64,000 bases of DNA, from contig NZ_JARGPK010000048.1 in the NCBI RefSeq assembly GCF_029212575.1, forward strand, positions 40,952-104,951, read 5' to 3'. Positions 56,671-64,000 of this stretch are shown one piece after another (position 1 is the stretch's first letter; each line of letters opens with the position of its first letter). Source of the stretch: Antarcticimicrobium sp. Its GTDB lineage: Bacteria; Pseudomonadota; Alphaproteobacteria; Rhodobacterales; Rhodobacteraceae. Below the pieces are notes generated by a model. It was not told where the DNA came from. It made no database searches and saw nothing but the letters and a program-made list of their open reading frames with translations. The translations under genes and the position numbers were made by a program.

Positions 56671-56866
56671 TTTCCGGCCTCACCCGTCATGTTGGCCGTA
56701 TATATAGGGCGCAAGGACGCTAAAATACAAATGATTTTCATTCGCACCGACGCGACCCCGGCCTGCGCCGAATGCGCCCACGGCACGCGGCGCCCTTGCA
56801 GGACCCTCCGACGCGATGCTAGAGGATCGCAGATGCATCGAAGCGGCAAACAGGAGACGCGGCAGC
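56671..56866. promoter_or_regulatory. irr-fabA divergent promoter region with AATGATTTTCATT palindrome
   Basis: The divergent gap contains the perfect inverted repeat AATGA-TTT-TCATT at 56730-56742, embedded in AT-rich sequence unlike the surrounding GC-rich DNA (TATATATAGG, TAAAATACAA). It is a candidate operator for the Fur-family regulator encoded to the left. CAGGAGAC precedes the fabA start. Confidence 0.5.
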
Positions 56867-57379
56867 ATGTCCCAATACCCGAGCAGTTTTGACAAAGACG
56901 ATTTGCTGAAATGCGCGCGGGGTGAACTCTTCGGGCCGGGCAATGCGCAACTGCCGGAACCGCCGATGCTGATGATGGACCGCATCACCGAAATCAGCGC
57001 CGACGGCGGCAGCAACGGCAAGGGCCATGTCGTCGCCGAGTTCGATATCGTACCGGATCTTTGGTTCTTCAAATGCCATTTTCCCGGCAATCCGATCATG
57101 CCCGGCTGCCTCGGCCTTGACGGTCTTTGGCAGCTGACCGGGTTCAACCTGGGCTGGCGCGGCATGCAGGGGCTGGGCATGGCGCTGGGCGTGGGCGAGG
57201 TCAAGCTGACCGGGATGGTCACGCCGGCGCGCAAGATGCTGACATACTACGTGGATTTCACCCGCGTCATCGACCGCAAGCTGAAACTGGGGGTCGCCGA
57301 CGGCCGGGTTGAGGCCGACGGCGAAGAGATTTATTCCGTCAAGGGCATGAAGGTCGGCCTGTCCGCCACAGGGGCCTGA
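56867..57379 (+). CDS. fabA: 3-hydroxydecanoyl-ACP dehydratase/isomerase
   Basis: A 170-residue hotdog enzyme that dehydrates 3-hydroxydecanoyl-ACP and isomerises it to the cis-3-enoyl product, opening anaerobic unsaturated fatty acid synthesis. The catalytic histidine lies in [23 protein letters not shown], with the aspartate in GLDGLW. ATG 56867 ([14 protein letters not shown]) has CAGGAGAC before it. First gene of fabA-fabB-fabI. Confidence 0.97.
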   Translation: MSQYPSSFDKDDLLKCARGELFGPGNAQLPEPPMLMMDRITEISADGGSNGKGHVVAEFDIVPDLWFFKCHFPGNPIMPGCLGLDGLWQLTGFNLGWRGMQGLGMALGVGEVKLTGMVTPARKMLTYYVDFTRVIDRKLKLGVADGRVEADGEEIYSVKGMKVGLSATGA

Positions 57380-57412
57380 GCGCGCCCGCGCAGAGTTACG
57401 AGGAGAGCATCG

Positions 57413-58657
57413 ATGCGTCGCGTCGTCGTCACAGGGTTGGGGATCGTTTCGTCCATCGGCAACAATGCCGGTGAGGTTCTGGAGGCGCTGAAGACCGGTC
57501 GATCCGGCATCGTCGCCAGTCCGGAAATGGCCGAACACGGGTTCCGCAGCCAGATCGCAGGCACCATCGACATCGATGTTGCCGAGCATGTCGACAAGCG
57601 CGCCCTGCGCTTCATGGGTCCAGGGGCCGCCTATGCCCATATCGCGATGCAGGAGGCAATCGCCGATGCCGGTCTGGAAGAGGCCGACATCGTCAACCCG
57701 CGCACCGGGCTTGTCGCCGGGTCGGGCGGGCCGTCGACAAGCGCCTTGCTGACCGCGCATCAGACTGTCCTGAAGACCGGAGCGACCAAGCGGATCGGCC
57801 CCTTCGCGGTGCCCAAGTGCATGTCGTCCACGATCTCGGCCAACCTGTCGACCGCCTTCAAGATCAAGGGCATCAACTATTCCATCACCTCGGCCTGCTC
57901 GACCTCGCTGCACTGCATCGGCAACGCGGCGGAACAGATCATGATGGGCAAGCAGGACGTGATGTTCGCCGGCGGCGCCGAGGAGTTGGACTGGACCCTG
58001 TCCTGCCTGTTCGACGCCATGGGCGCGATGTCGTCCAAGTACAACGACACCCCCGATAGGGCGAGCCGCGCCTTTGACGCCGATCGCGACGGCTTCGTGA
58101 TCTCGGGCGGCGGCGGCATCCTCGTGCTGGAGGAACTGGATCACGCATTGGCACGCGGCGCCAGGATCTACGCCGAGGTCACCGGCTTTGCCGCCACCTC
58201 GGACGGGCATGACATGGTCGCCCCGTCGGGCGAGGGCGGCGAACGCGCCATGCAGCTCGCGCTGGCCACCGTGCCGCAGGATCGCAAGGTCAGCTATATC
58301 AACGCACACGGCACCTCGACCCCGGTCGGCGACGTCGGCGAGGTCAAGGCGGTGCGCCGCGTCTTCGGCCCGATGAACCAGTACGGCGGGCGGACCCCGC
58401 CGATCAGTTCGACCAAGTCCATGACCGGGCATGCCCAGGGTGCCGCAGGCGCGCTGGAGGCCGTATTCTGCCTGCTGATGCTGGAAAACGATTTCATCGC
58501 CCGGTCGATCAACGTCGAAACGCTTGACCCGGCACTGGAGCCGGCGGAAATCGCGCTCGAGACCGTGTCCGGAGTGGGCCTGGACAGCATCATGACCAAC
58601 AGTTTTGGCTTTGGCGGCACCAACGGATCCATGATCCTGTCGAAATATTACGGGTAA
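57413..58657 (+). CDS. fabB: 3-oxoacyl-ACP synthase I
   Basis: A 414-residue condensing enzyme that elongates the FabA product, needed for unsaturated fatty acids. The catalytic cysteine is in ITSACSTSLHCIGNAAEQ, the histidines in NAHGTSTPVGD and SMTGHAQGAAGALE. GAGGAGAGCATCG precedes the start. Follows fabA in 33 bases and is followed by fabI in 8. Confidence 0.97.
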   Translation: MRRVVVTGLGIVSSIGNNAGEVLEALKTGRSGIVASPEMAEHGFRSQIAGTIDIDVAEHVDKRALRFMGPGAAYAHIAMQEAIADAGLEEADIVNPRTGLVAGSGGPSTSALLTAHQTVLKTGATKRIGPFAVPKCMSSTISANLSTAFKIKGINYSITSACSTSLHCIGNAAEQIMMGKQDVMFAGGAEELDWTLSCLFDAMGAMSSKYNDTPDRASRAFDADRDGFVISGGGGILVLEELDHALARGARIYAEVTGFAATSDGHDMVAPSGEGGERAMQLALATVPQDRKVSYINAHGTSTPVGDVGEVKAVRRVFGPMNQYGGRTPPISSTKSMTGHAQGAAGALEAVFCLLMLENDFIARSINVETLDPALEPAEIALETVSGVGLDSIMTNSFGFGGTNGSMILSKYYG

Positions 58658-58665
58658 ATCATAAC

Positions 58666-59457
58666 ATGTCGAATGCAATGCAAGGCAAACGCGGGCTGAT
58701 CATGGGTGTCGCCAATGATCGCTCCATCGCGTGGGGTATCGCCAGGGCGATGCACGGGGCCGGGGCCGAGCTTGCCTTTACCTACCAGGGCGATGCCTTC
58801 GGCAAACGGCTGGAACCGCTGGCAGCCTCGGTCGGCTCGGACTTCATGGTCGATGTGGACGTGACCGACGATGCGAGCCTGGATACCGGTTTCGCCGCGC
58901 TGGCCGCGCGTTGGCCGACCATCGATTTCGTGGTGCATGCGATCGCCTATTCCGACAAATCCGAATTGACCGGCCGTTTCCTCAACACCAGCCGGGCGAA
59001 CTTCAAGAACTCGATGGACATCAGCGCCTATTCCTTCATCGAGGTCGCCCGCCGGGCGCACCCTCTGATGAAAGAGAACGGCGGCACGCTGCTGACGCTG
59101 ACCTATCAGGGTTCGACCCGTGTTGTACCCAACTACAACGTCATGGGCGTGGCCAAGGCGGCGCTGGAATCTGTCACCCGTTACCTGGCCAACGATCTCG
59201 GCCCCGAGGGCATCCGCGTCAACGCGATCTCGCCCGGCCCGATGAAGACGCTGGCCGGTGCCGCCATCGGCGGGGCACGCAAGACCTACAAGTTCACCGA
59301 CCAGAACGCGCCGCTCGGCTCCAATGCCACGCTTGAGGCGGTCGGCGGCACCGCCGTTTACCTCGCCTCCGACGCGGGGTCCTGCACCACCGGCGAGATC
59401 ATCCGCGTCGATGGCGGTTTCCACGTGCTGGGCATGCCGCAGCCGGAATTCCTGTAG
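58666..59457 (+). CDS. fabI: Enoyl-ACP reductase (NADH), FabI type
   Basis: A 263-residue short-chain reductase completing each fatty-acid elongation cycle. GVANDRSIAWGIARAM is the nucleotide-binding turn, and YNVMGVAKAALE holds the catalytic Y-x6-K; FabI is the target of triclosan. It ends just before a convergent gene. Confidence 0.96.
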   Translation: MSNAMQGKRGLIMGVANDRSIAWGIARAMHGAGAELAFTYQGDAFGKRLEPLAASVGSDFMVDVDVTDDASLDTGFAALAARWPTIDFVVHAIAYSDKSELTGRFLNTSRANFKNSMDISAYSFIEVARRAHPLMKENGGTLLTLTYQGSTRVVPNYNVMGVAKAALESVTRYLANDLGPEGIRVNAISPGPMKTLAGAAIGGARKTYKFTDQNAPLGSNATLEAVGGTAVYLASDAGSCTTGEIIRVDGGFHVLGMPQPEFL

Positions 59458-59464
59458 GCTGCAA

Positions 59465-60058
59465 TCACCCCGCTCCGTGGTCTTTCTGGCCACGCCGAAG
59501 CCGCGATACCGTATCGCCGAACGCCTGCCCGTCGCCGAACTCGGCGAAACCGCCGTATTGCCCATGCGGCGCCTCGATCCGGCGGGCGTGTTTGATCGGG
59601 CACCAATGGGCCTCGGTCCGGGCCGCGACCTCACGCACATAGGCGATCAACCCGTTGGCATAGCCGCAATAGACGCAATTCAGCTTTTGCAGCCCGTTCA
59701 GATAGGCAAGATGATGGCGGTCGATCGCGATGAAGTCGGCGCGCCGCACCTTCTCGATCCGGTAGACCGGAAAGCACACCGCCTGGTAGAAGCTGACGAA
59801 TAGGTCCAGAAGAACCAGCGGAACGATCAGCGCATAGATCGCCGGCGCGGTCAGCACCACCAGCGGACGGGTCCGCGACAGGAAGCTGATCCAGCCCTCC
59901 CGCAACTCCCGATGCCGCCGCCGCATGTCCGCGTCGAAGACCACCCGCCCCCTCTCGACCCGATAGCGAAAGGCGGAGCGGCGCTCTTCAATCTCGTCCT
60001 GAACCGCGTCCTGAATTTCGCGGAGACGGTTCAGCAACTCGTCTAGCCTGCTTGGCAT
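59465..60058 (-). CDS. Conserved membrane protein with C-terminal cysteine motifs
   Basis: A 197-residue protein. A charged helical N terminus (to about residue 60) precedes a membrane stretch (LVVLTAPAIYALIVPLVLLDLFVSFYQAV). The cytoplasmic C terminus has NGLQKLNCVYCGYANGLIAYV and HWCPIKHARR, conserved cysteines that could bind a metal. Family known only as conserved hypothetical in alphaproteobacteria. Convergent with fabI (7 bases). Confidence 0.75.
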   Translation of the reverse strand: MPSRLDELLNRLREIQDAVQDEIEERRSAFRYRVERGRVVFDADMRRRHRELREGWISFLSRTRPLVVLTAPAIYALIVPLVLLDLFVSFYQAVCFPVYRIEKVRRADFIAIDRHHLAYLNGLQKLNCVYCGYANGLIAYVREVAARTEAHWCPIKHARRIEAPHGQYGGFAEFGDGQAFGDTVSRLRRGQKDHGAG

Positions 60059-60133
60059 GGCATATGCCCTCCTTGCGCCCGGGTGCAGTGGAGCACGGGA
60101 CGCGGAAAAGAGCCATAGAAGTTGCCTGCAGTA

Positions 60134-60562
60134 TCAGACGATCTCGACCAGCGCGATGGCAAAGGTGAGGTCCTGGCCGGCCAGCGGATGGTTGGCGTCC
60201 AGCGTCACTGTCGCGTCATCGGCGGCGACCACCGTCACCGGCACGGCCTGTCCGTCCGGTGCCTGCATCTGCAGGCGCGAACCGATCTCGAGCGGGATGT
60301 CGTCGGGGATCCCTTCGCGCGGGATGGCCTGGCGCGCCTCCGGGTTGACCGGGCCATAGGCCTCGTCGCAAGGCACCTCGACGGTTTTTTCCTCGCCCAC
60401 TTCCATGCCCGGAATCGCGCCGTCCAGACCGGGAATGATCTGCCCGGCGCCAACGGTGAATTCCAGCGGATCGCGCCCCTCGGAACTGTCGAACCGGCTG
60501 CCGTCCGTCAAGGTTCCGGTATAGTGGATGCGGACCGTGTCTCCGGTTTTTACTGTCGTCAT
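60134..60562 (-). CDS. FKBP-type peptidyl-prolyl isomerase (SlyD-like)
   Basis: A 142-residue protein. The FKBP domain starts VKTGDTVRIHYTGTLTDGSRFDSSEG and is interrupted by an insert-in-flap domain (about residues 65-120), as in SlyD. It lacks SlyD's histidine-rich metal-binding tail. The start at 60562 (MTTVKTGDTV) is chosen over a long poor-coding extension. Cytosolic folding helper. Confidence 0.92.
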   Translation of the reverse strand: MTTVKTGDTVRIHYTGTLTDGSRFDSSEGRDPLEFTVGAGQIIPGLDGAIPGMEVGEEKTVEVPCDEAYGPVNPEARQAIPREGIPDDIPLEIGSRLQMQAPDGQAVPVTVVAADDATVTLDANHPLAGQDLTFAIALVEIV

Positions 60563-60735
60563 GAATGCTCCGGTGTTTTGCGTGGATTGAACGGCCCAGC
60601 CTAAAGGCTCAAAACCGGATGTAAACCCGAGGGCCCGAAACCCGGCGGTAACGCATTTGCGTACAGAACGGCCGCAAACCTCCCCTTTTCGCCCCCGTCC
60701 GCCTGTGCAACTGTGCCCCGGCACGGAGGACCACC

Positions 60736-61425
60736 ATGACCATAACCACAGCCGTTTTCGATGCCTATGGCACCTTGTTCGATGTCGCCGCCGCCGCCCG
60801 GCAGGCCGCGGCGGAGCCGGCCTTTCCGGCGCTGGCCGACCGTTGGGCGGACCTGGCCGCGCATTGGCGGCTGAAACAGTTGCAATACAGCTGGCTGCGC
60901 GCCGTCACCGGGGCCCATACCGATTTCTGGGCGGTCACCCAGGACGGGCTCGACTGGGCGCTGGAGGCGACCGGGCTCGATGGAGACGCCGCGTTGCGCG
61001 AACGCCTGCTCGCGCTCTACTGGGAGCTTGGCGCCTACCCCGAGGTTCCGGCGATGCTTGCGGCACTGAAACGGAACGGGTTGAACACCGCGATCCTGTC
61101 CAACGGCTCGCCCGACATGCTGGACGGCGCGGTGCAATCGGCGGGCGTGGCCGGGGTGCTCGACGCGGTGCTCTCGGTGGAAAGCGTGGGTGTGTTCAAA
61201 CCCGATTCGCGGGTCTACGACCTGGTCGGCCAGCACTTCGGCTGCGCCAGGCACGAGGTATTGTTCGTGTCGTCGAACGGCTGGGACGCCGCCGCAGCGG
61301 CCGGCTACGGGTTCACGACCGCCTGGGTCAACCGCGCCGGCGAACCGGTGGACAGGCTGCCCTGGCGCCCCGACACCATCCTTTCGGACCTGACGACAAT
61401 CCCCGACCTGGCAGCCAAGGCATGA
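60736..61425 (+). CDS. Haloacid dehalogenase, type II (L-2-haloacid)
   Basis: A 229-residue HAD-fold hydrolase. The nucleophile aspartate is in VFDAYGTLFD, the lysine in VGVFKPDSRVYDLV, and VLFVSSNGWDAAAAAGYGF carries the dehalogenase-specific S-S-N-x-W-D. It likely splits halogen from 2-haloacids, though some members act on other substrates. Overlaps the next gene by ATGA. Confidence 0.88.
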   Translation: MTITTAVFDAYGTLFDVAAAARQAAAEPAFPALADRWADLAAHWRLKQLQYSWLRAVTGAHTDFWAVTQDGLDWALEATGLDGDAALRERLLALYWELGAYPEVPAMLAALKRNGLNTAILSNGSPDMLDGAVQSAGVAGVLDAVLSVESVGVFKPDSRVYDLVGQHFGCARHEVLFVSSNGWDAAAAAGYGFTTAWVNRAGEPVDRLPWRPDTILSDLTTIPDLAAKA

Positions 61426-62252
61426 GCACGTTCACGACCTCCGACGGAAAACGGCTCCATTACACCGACACCGGAAAAGGCCAGCCGCTGCTGTGTCTGG
61501 CCGGGTTGACGCGCAACGGGTTGGATTTCTCCTTTCTGGCACCGCATTTGACCGACCTTCGGCTGATCACGCTGGACAGCCGCGGGCGCGGCGCCTCCGA
61601 CTACGACGCCGATTTCATGAATTACAATGTCCTGCGCGAAGGGCATGACGTGATCGAGCTGCTGGACCACCTTGGTCTGGACAAGGTCACTGTCCTCGGC
61701 ACGTCGCGCGGCGGGCTGCTGGCGATGGCACTGGCGGCCAGCGTTCCCGGGCGGCTGTCGGGCGTGATCCTGAACGACATCGGCCCGGTTGTTGGCGCCC
61801 GGGGCATCGCGCGGATCATGGATTACGTCGGCAAGAAGCCCCGGGCAAAAACGCTGGACGCCGCCGCTGCCGATCTGAAGGTGGCGATGGAAGCCGAGTT
61901 TCCCGGCGTGCCGCTGTCGGTCTGGCGGCAGCAGGCCGAATACCAGTACCTGCAAACCGAGGCGGGGCTCGAACTGCGCTATGACCCGGCCCTGCACAAG
62001 GCGCTTTTGGAGCAGGCGGCCACCGGCGCGACACCGGACATGTGGATGTTCTTCAAAGCCCTGCGCGCGCTGCCGCTGGGGGTGCTGCGCGGCGCCAACT
62101 CCGACATCCTCGACCACGAGACGCTTGAGGAGATGCACCGCCGCCACCCCGGCATGATCTCGGACGAGGTGCCGGATCGAGGCCACGTGCCCTTTCTCGA
62201 CGAACCGGAATCGCTGGCGCTGATCCGGCAAATCCTGGAGCAGGCCGCATGA
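61422..62252 (+). CDS. Alpha/beta hydrolase
   Basis: A 276-residue hydrolase. The nucleophile is in VLGTSRGGLLAMALA, a probable acid in RGANSDILDHETLEEM and the histidine in PDRGHVPFLDEPE. It overlaps the haloacid dehalogenase before and the threonine-dehydratase-like gene after by 4 bases each, so the three form one catabolic operon. Substrate unknown. Confidence 0.88.
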   Translation: MSTFTTSDGKRLHYTDTGKGQPLLCLAGLTRNGLDFSFLAPHLTDLRLITLDSRGRGASDYDADFMNYNVLREGHDVIELLDHLGLDKVTVLGTSRGGLLAMALAASVPGRLSGVILNDIGPVVGARGIARIMDYVGKKPRAKTLDAAAADLKVAMEAEFPGVPLSVWRQQAEYQYLQTEAGLELRYDPALHKALLEQAATGATPDMWMFFKALRALPLGVLRGANSDILDHETLEEMHRRHPGMISDEVPDRGHVPFLDEPESLALIRQILEQAA

Positions 62253-63226
62253 CCGACATTGCGATGATCGAGGCCGCGGCGGAGCGGCTGCGAGGCCACG
62301 CGCGGCGCACGCCGCTTTTGTCCTCGCCCTTTCTCGACGAGATTGCCGGGCGCCGGGTGCTGGTCAAACCGGAATGCCTGCAGCACACCGGCAGCTTCAA
62401 GTTCCGCGGTGCCTGGTCGGCGGTCTCCGCCCTCGCCCCCGAGGTCCGGGCGCGCGGCGTCATCGCCTTTTCCAGCGGCAACCACGCCCAGGGCGTCGCC
62501 TATGCCGCGAAACTGCATGGGGTCTCGGCGGTGATCATCATGCCCTCGGACGCGCCGAAGATGAAAATCGACAACACCCGCGCGCTCGGCGCCGAGGTGG
62601 TGCTCTATGACCGCGAGCGCGAGGATCGCGATGCCATCGGCGCGACCCTGGCGCAGGAGCGTGGGCTGACCCTGATCAAGCCGTTCGACGAACCGCAGGT
62701 GATCGCCGGCCAGGGCACCACCGGGCTGGAGATCGCCGAACAGGCCGCCGAGGTTGGTGTCACCCGGGCCGATGTGCTGGTCTGCTGCGGCGGCGGCGGG
62801 CTGACCTCGGGCATCGCGCTGGCGCTGGAGGCCCGCGCGCCGGGGCTGCGCGCCCGCCCGGTCGAACCGGAAGGGTTCGACGACGTGACCCGCTCGCTCG
62901 CCTCTGGGCGGATCGAGCGCAACGCGACGCAATCGGGCTCGCTCTGCGATGCGATCGTCACGCCGCAACCGGGGCAGATCACCTTTCCGATCATGCACCG
63001 GCTCTGCGGGCCGGGGCTGAGCGTGACCGACGACGAGGCGCTGCGCGCCATGGCGCTGGCCTTTGCCCGTCTCAAGATCGTGCTCGAACCCGGCGGCGCG
63101 GTGGCGCTGGCCGCCGCCCTGTTCCGCCCCGACCGGATCGCAGGCGATGCGGTGATTGCCGTCGCCTCGGGCGGAAATGTCGATGCAGGCCTGTTCCGTC
63201 AGGCACTGGAAATTCACTCGGCATGA
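62249..63226 (+). CDS. Threonine/serine dehydratase-like PLP enzyme
   Basis: A 325-residue fold-type II PLP enzyme. The PLP lysine is in HTGSFKFRGAWSA, the SSGNHAQGVAYA loop binds substrate carboxylate, and VCCGGGGLTSGIALALE is the phosphate loop. It lacks the C-terminal regulatory domain of biosynthetic IlvA, so it is catabolic or acts on another hydroxyamino acid, for example 3-hydroxyaspartate. Last gene of the three-gene operon. Confidence 0.88.
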   Translation: MTDIAMIEAAAERLRGHARRTPLLSSPFLDEIAGRRVLVKPECLQHTGSFKFRGAWSAVSALAPEVRARGVIAFSSGNHAQGVAYAAKLHGVSAVIIMPSDAPKMKIDNTRALGAEVVLYDREREDRDAIGATLAQERGLTLIKPFDEPQVIAGQGTTGLEIAEQAAEVGVTRADVLVCCGGGGLTSGIALALEARAPGLRARPVEPEGFDDVTRSLASGRIERNATQSGSLCDAIVTPQPGQITFPIMHRLCGPGLSVTDDEALRAMALAFARLKIVLEPGGAVALAAALFRPDRIAGDAVIAVASGGNVDAGLFRQALEIHSA

Positions 63227-63244
63227 ACCTTACGCAACGGAAAC

Positions 63245-63263
63245 CGGTTTGTCGCGAAACCGG
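63245..63263 (+). terminator. Weak stem-loop after the PLP-enzyme operon
   Basis: CCGGTTT-GTCGCG-AAACCGG is a 7-bp stem 19 bases past the stop, without a T run. Possible but unproven terminator. Confidence 0.35.
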
Positions 63264-63357
63264 GCACGGTCGTTTGATTTGCCTCAAGTCTTGATAGATC
63301 ACAAAAGCACAATATGTGACGGGTAATCGAGACCGATTGTTTCCTGGAGGACATAAA

Positions 63358-64000
63358 TTGACCGATTTTACAGTTAAAGGCCCGATTGAAGAAACCGTTG
63401 TGGGAACCGATGGCGAAGATCGCCTGACCTACAAGAGCATGTCGGGGACAGGCGGTGTAACCTTCGATCCTCTCACCCCGAGCGCGGTCAGCGGGTATGA
63501 CGGGGCCTTTCGTCCCGGTGACGACCCCGAGGACGAGTATGTCACCAGTTTTACCGGGATCGAGCACTTCACCTTCATCGACAACACCGGCGGCGACGAC
63601 ATCATCACCACCGGCGACGGGGCGGATACGCTGGTTGGCCGGGGCGGACGCGATATCCTGACCGGCGGCGCGGGCAGCGACATCCTTGACGGCGGCAACA
63701 AGGCCGACAAGCTCTTTGGCGGCCTTGAGGGCGACACGCTGCAGGGCGGCAACGGCAACGACAAGCTGTTTGGCGAGGACGGGCACGATTCGCTGTTTGG
63801 TGAAGACGGCAATGACCGGATCTTCGGTGCCGCCGACAACGATTTCATCGAAGGGGGCGCCGGTGACGATCTGATCTACGGCGGCTCCGGCGACGATTTC
63901 ATTGTGGGAGACGCCGGCGACGACCGGTTGTTCGGCGGCAAGGGCGCCGACTTCATCATCGCCAGCCAGGGGGCCGATGTGGTGGATGCCGGCAATGGAA
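63358..64000 (+). CDS. RTX calcium-binding protein (TTG start, 3' end off window)
   Basis: At least 214 residues, open to the window edge. No ATG suits; TTG 63358 follows CTGGAGG and gives a sensible N terminus, TDFTVKGPIEETVVGTDGEDRL. From about residue 78 it is almost all nonapeptide RTX repeats, for example GGAGSDILDG, GEDGNDRIFG, GGAGDDLIYG and GGSGDDFIVG. Such proteins are exported by type I systems and fold when they bind calcium outside. No enzyme domain is visible in the part seen. A loose promoter, TTGATA-16-TATGTG, lies at 63291-63318. Confidence 0.85.
   Translation, partial: MTDFTVKGPIEETVVGTDGEDRLTYKSMSGTGGVTFDPLTPSAVSGYDGAFRPGDDPEDEYVTSFTGIEHFTFIDNTGGDDIITTGDGADTLVGRGGRDILTGGAGSDILDGGNKADKLFGGLEGDTLQGGNGNDKLFGEDGHDSLFGEDGNDRIFGAADNDFIEGGAGDDLIYGGSGDDFIVGDAGDDRLFGGKGADFIIASQGADVVDAGNG

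Noticed and set aside
56819..58678. Long minus-strand open frame opposite fabA and fabB
   Set aside because: High GC gives long antisense frames; its translation is low-complexity while fabA and fabB on the other strand have full family motifs.

Overview
The window is chromosomal DNA of a Rhodobacterales alphaproteobacterium, most likely a marine Roseobacter-group member. Supporting signs are the high GC content, the irr | fabA-fabB-fabI block, the aroA/cmk/rpsA/ihfB neighbourhood, a class II (CP4-like) AroA, a phoH-ybeY-corC-lnt-metK block whose metK carries the short SAM/SAH-type riboswitch known from Rhodobacterales, an MttB-family methyltransferase, and two RTX proteins.

Positions 1-12,599 are part of a mobile element whose left end lies outside the window. 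A leftward arm encodes a P4-type primase-helicase, a Cas4/RecB-like Fe-S nuclease and a small protein. A rightward two-gene operon of unknown function (3,496-5,821) follows and ends in a terminator. The remaining rightward arm encodes a sigma-like factor, a Sak4-like recombination ATPase with a probable ssDNA-binding partner, an SF2 helicase, a DUF2924 protein, a large serine recombinase and a small HTH protein. No virion or conjugation genes are visible, so it looks like an integrative element rather than a complete phage.

Positions 12,628-22,405 form one tightly overlapping defence operon: a WYL regulator (BrxR/CapW type) with its own promoter and palindrome, then hsdR, hsdM, hsdS, then an OLD-like DUF3696 ATPase and a protein with a PLD-like HxRx4D motif. 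The last two are not part of the classical type I system and are the best candidate here for an undescribed defence module. The island abuts the 3' end of a tRNA-Ser(GCU) gene at 22,705-22,794.

From 22,946 to the end the content is core chromosome: ychF, trpA, an mttB homologue, a MaoC dehydratase, an lldD-type oxidase, a sulfotransferase-like gene, rplY-pth, a serine hydrolase, a DUF2237 gene, trpB, trpF, lapA, ihfB, rpsA, an acyl-CoA ligase, an aldo/keto reductase, cmk, aroA, trmB, an RTX lipase, metK, lnt, corC, ybeY, phoH, three small envelope or secreted proteins, miaB, a phytanoyl-CoA dioxygenase-like gene, irr, fabA-fabB-fabI, an FKBP isomerase, a haloacid dehalogenase, an alpha/beta hydrolase, a threonine dehydratase-like gene and the start of a second RTX protein. 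The ligase, a patch of palindromic repeats and the reductase interrupt the usual cmk-rpsA neighbourhood. The small envelope genes separate miaB from phoH.

Starts were chosen by eye from ribosome-binding sites, overlaps and family length. Family names come from recognised motifs, not from database searches.
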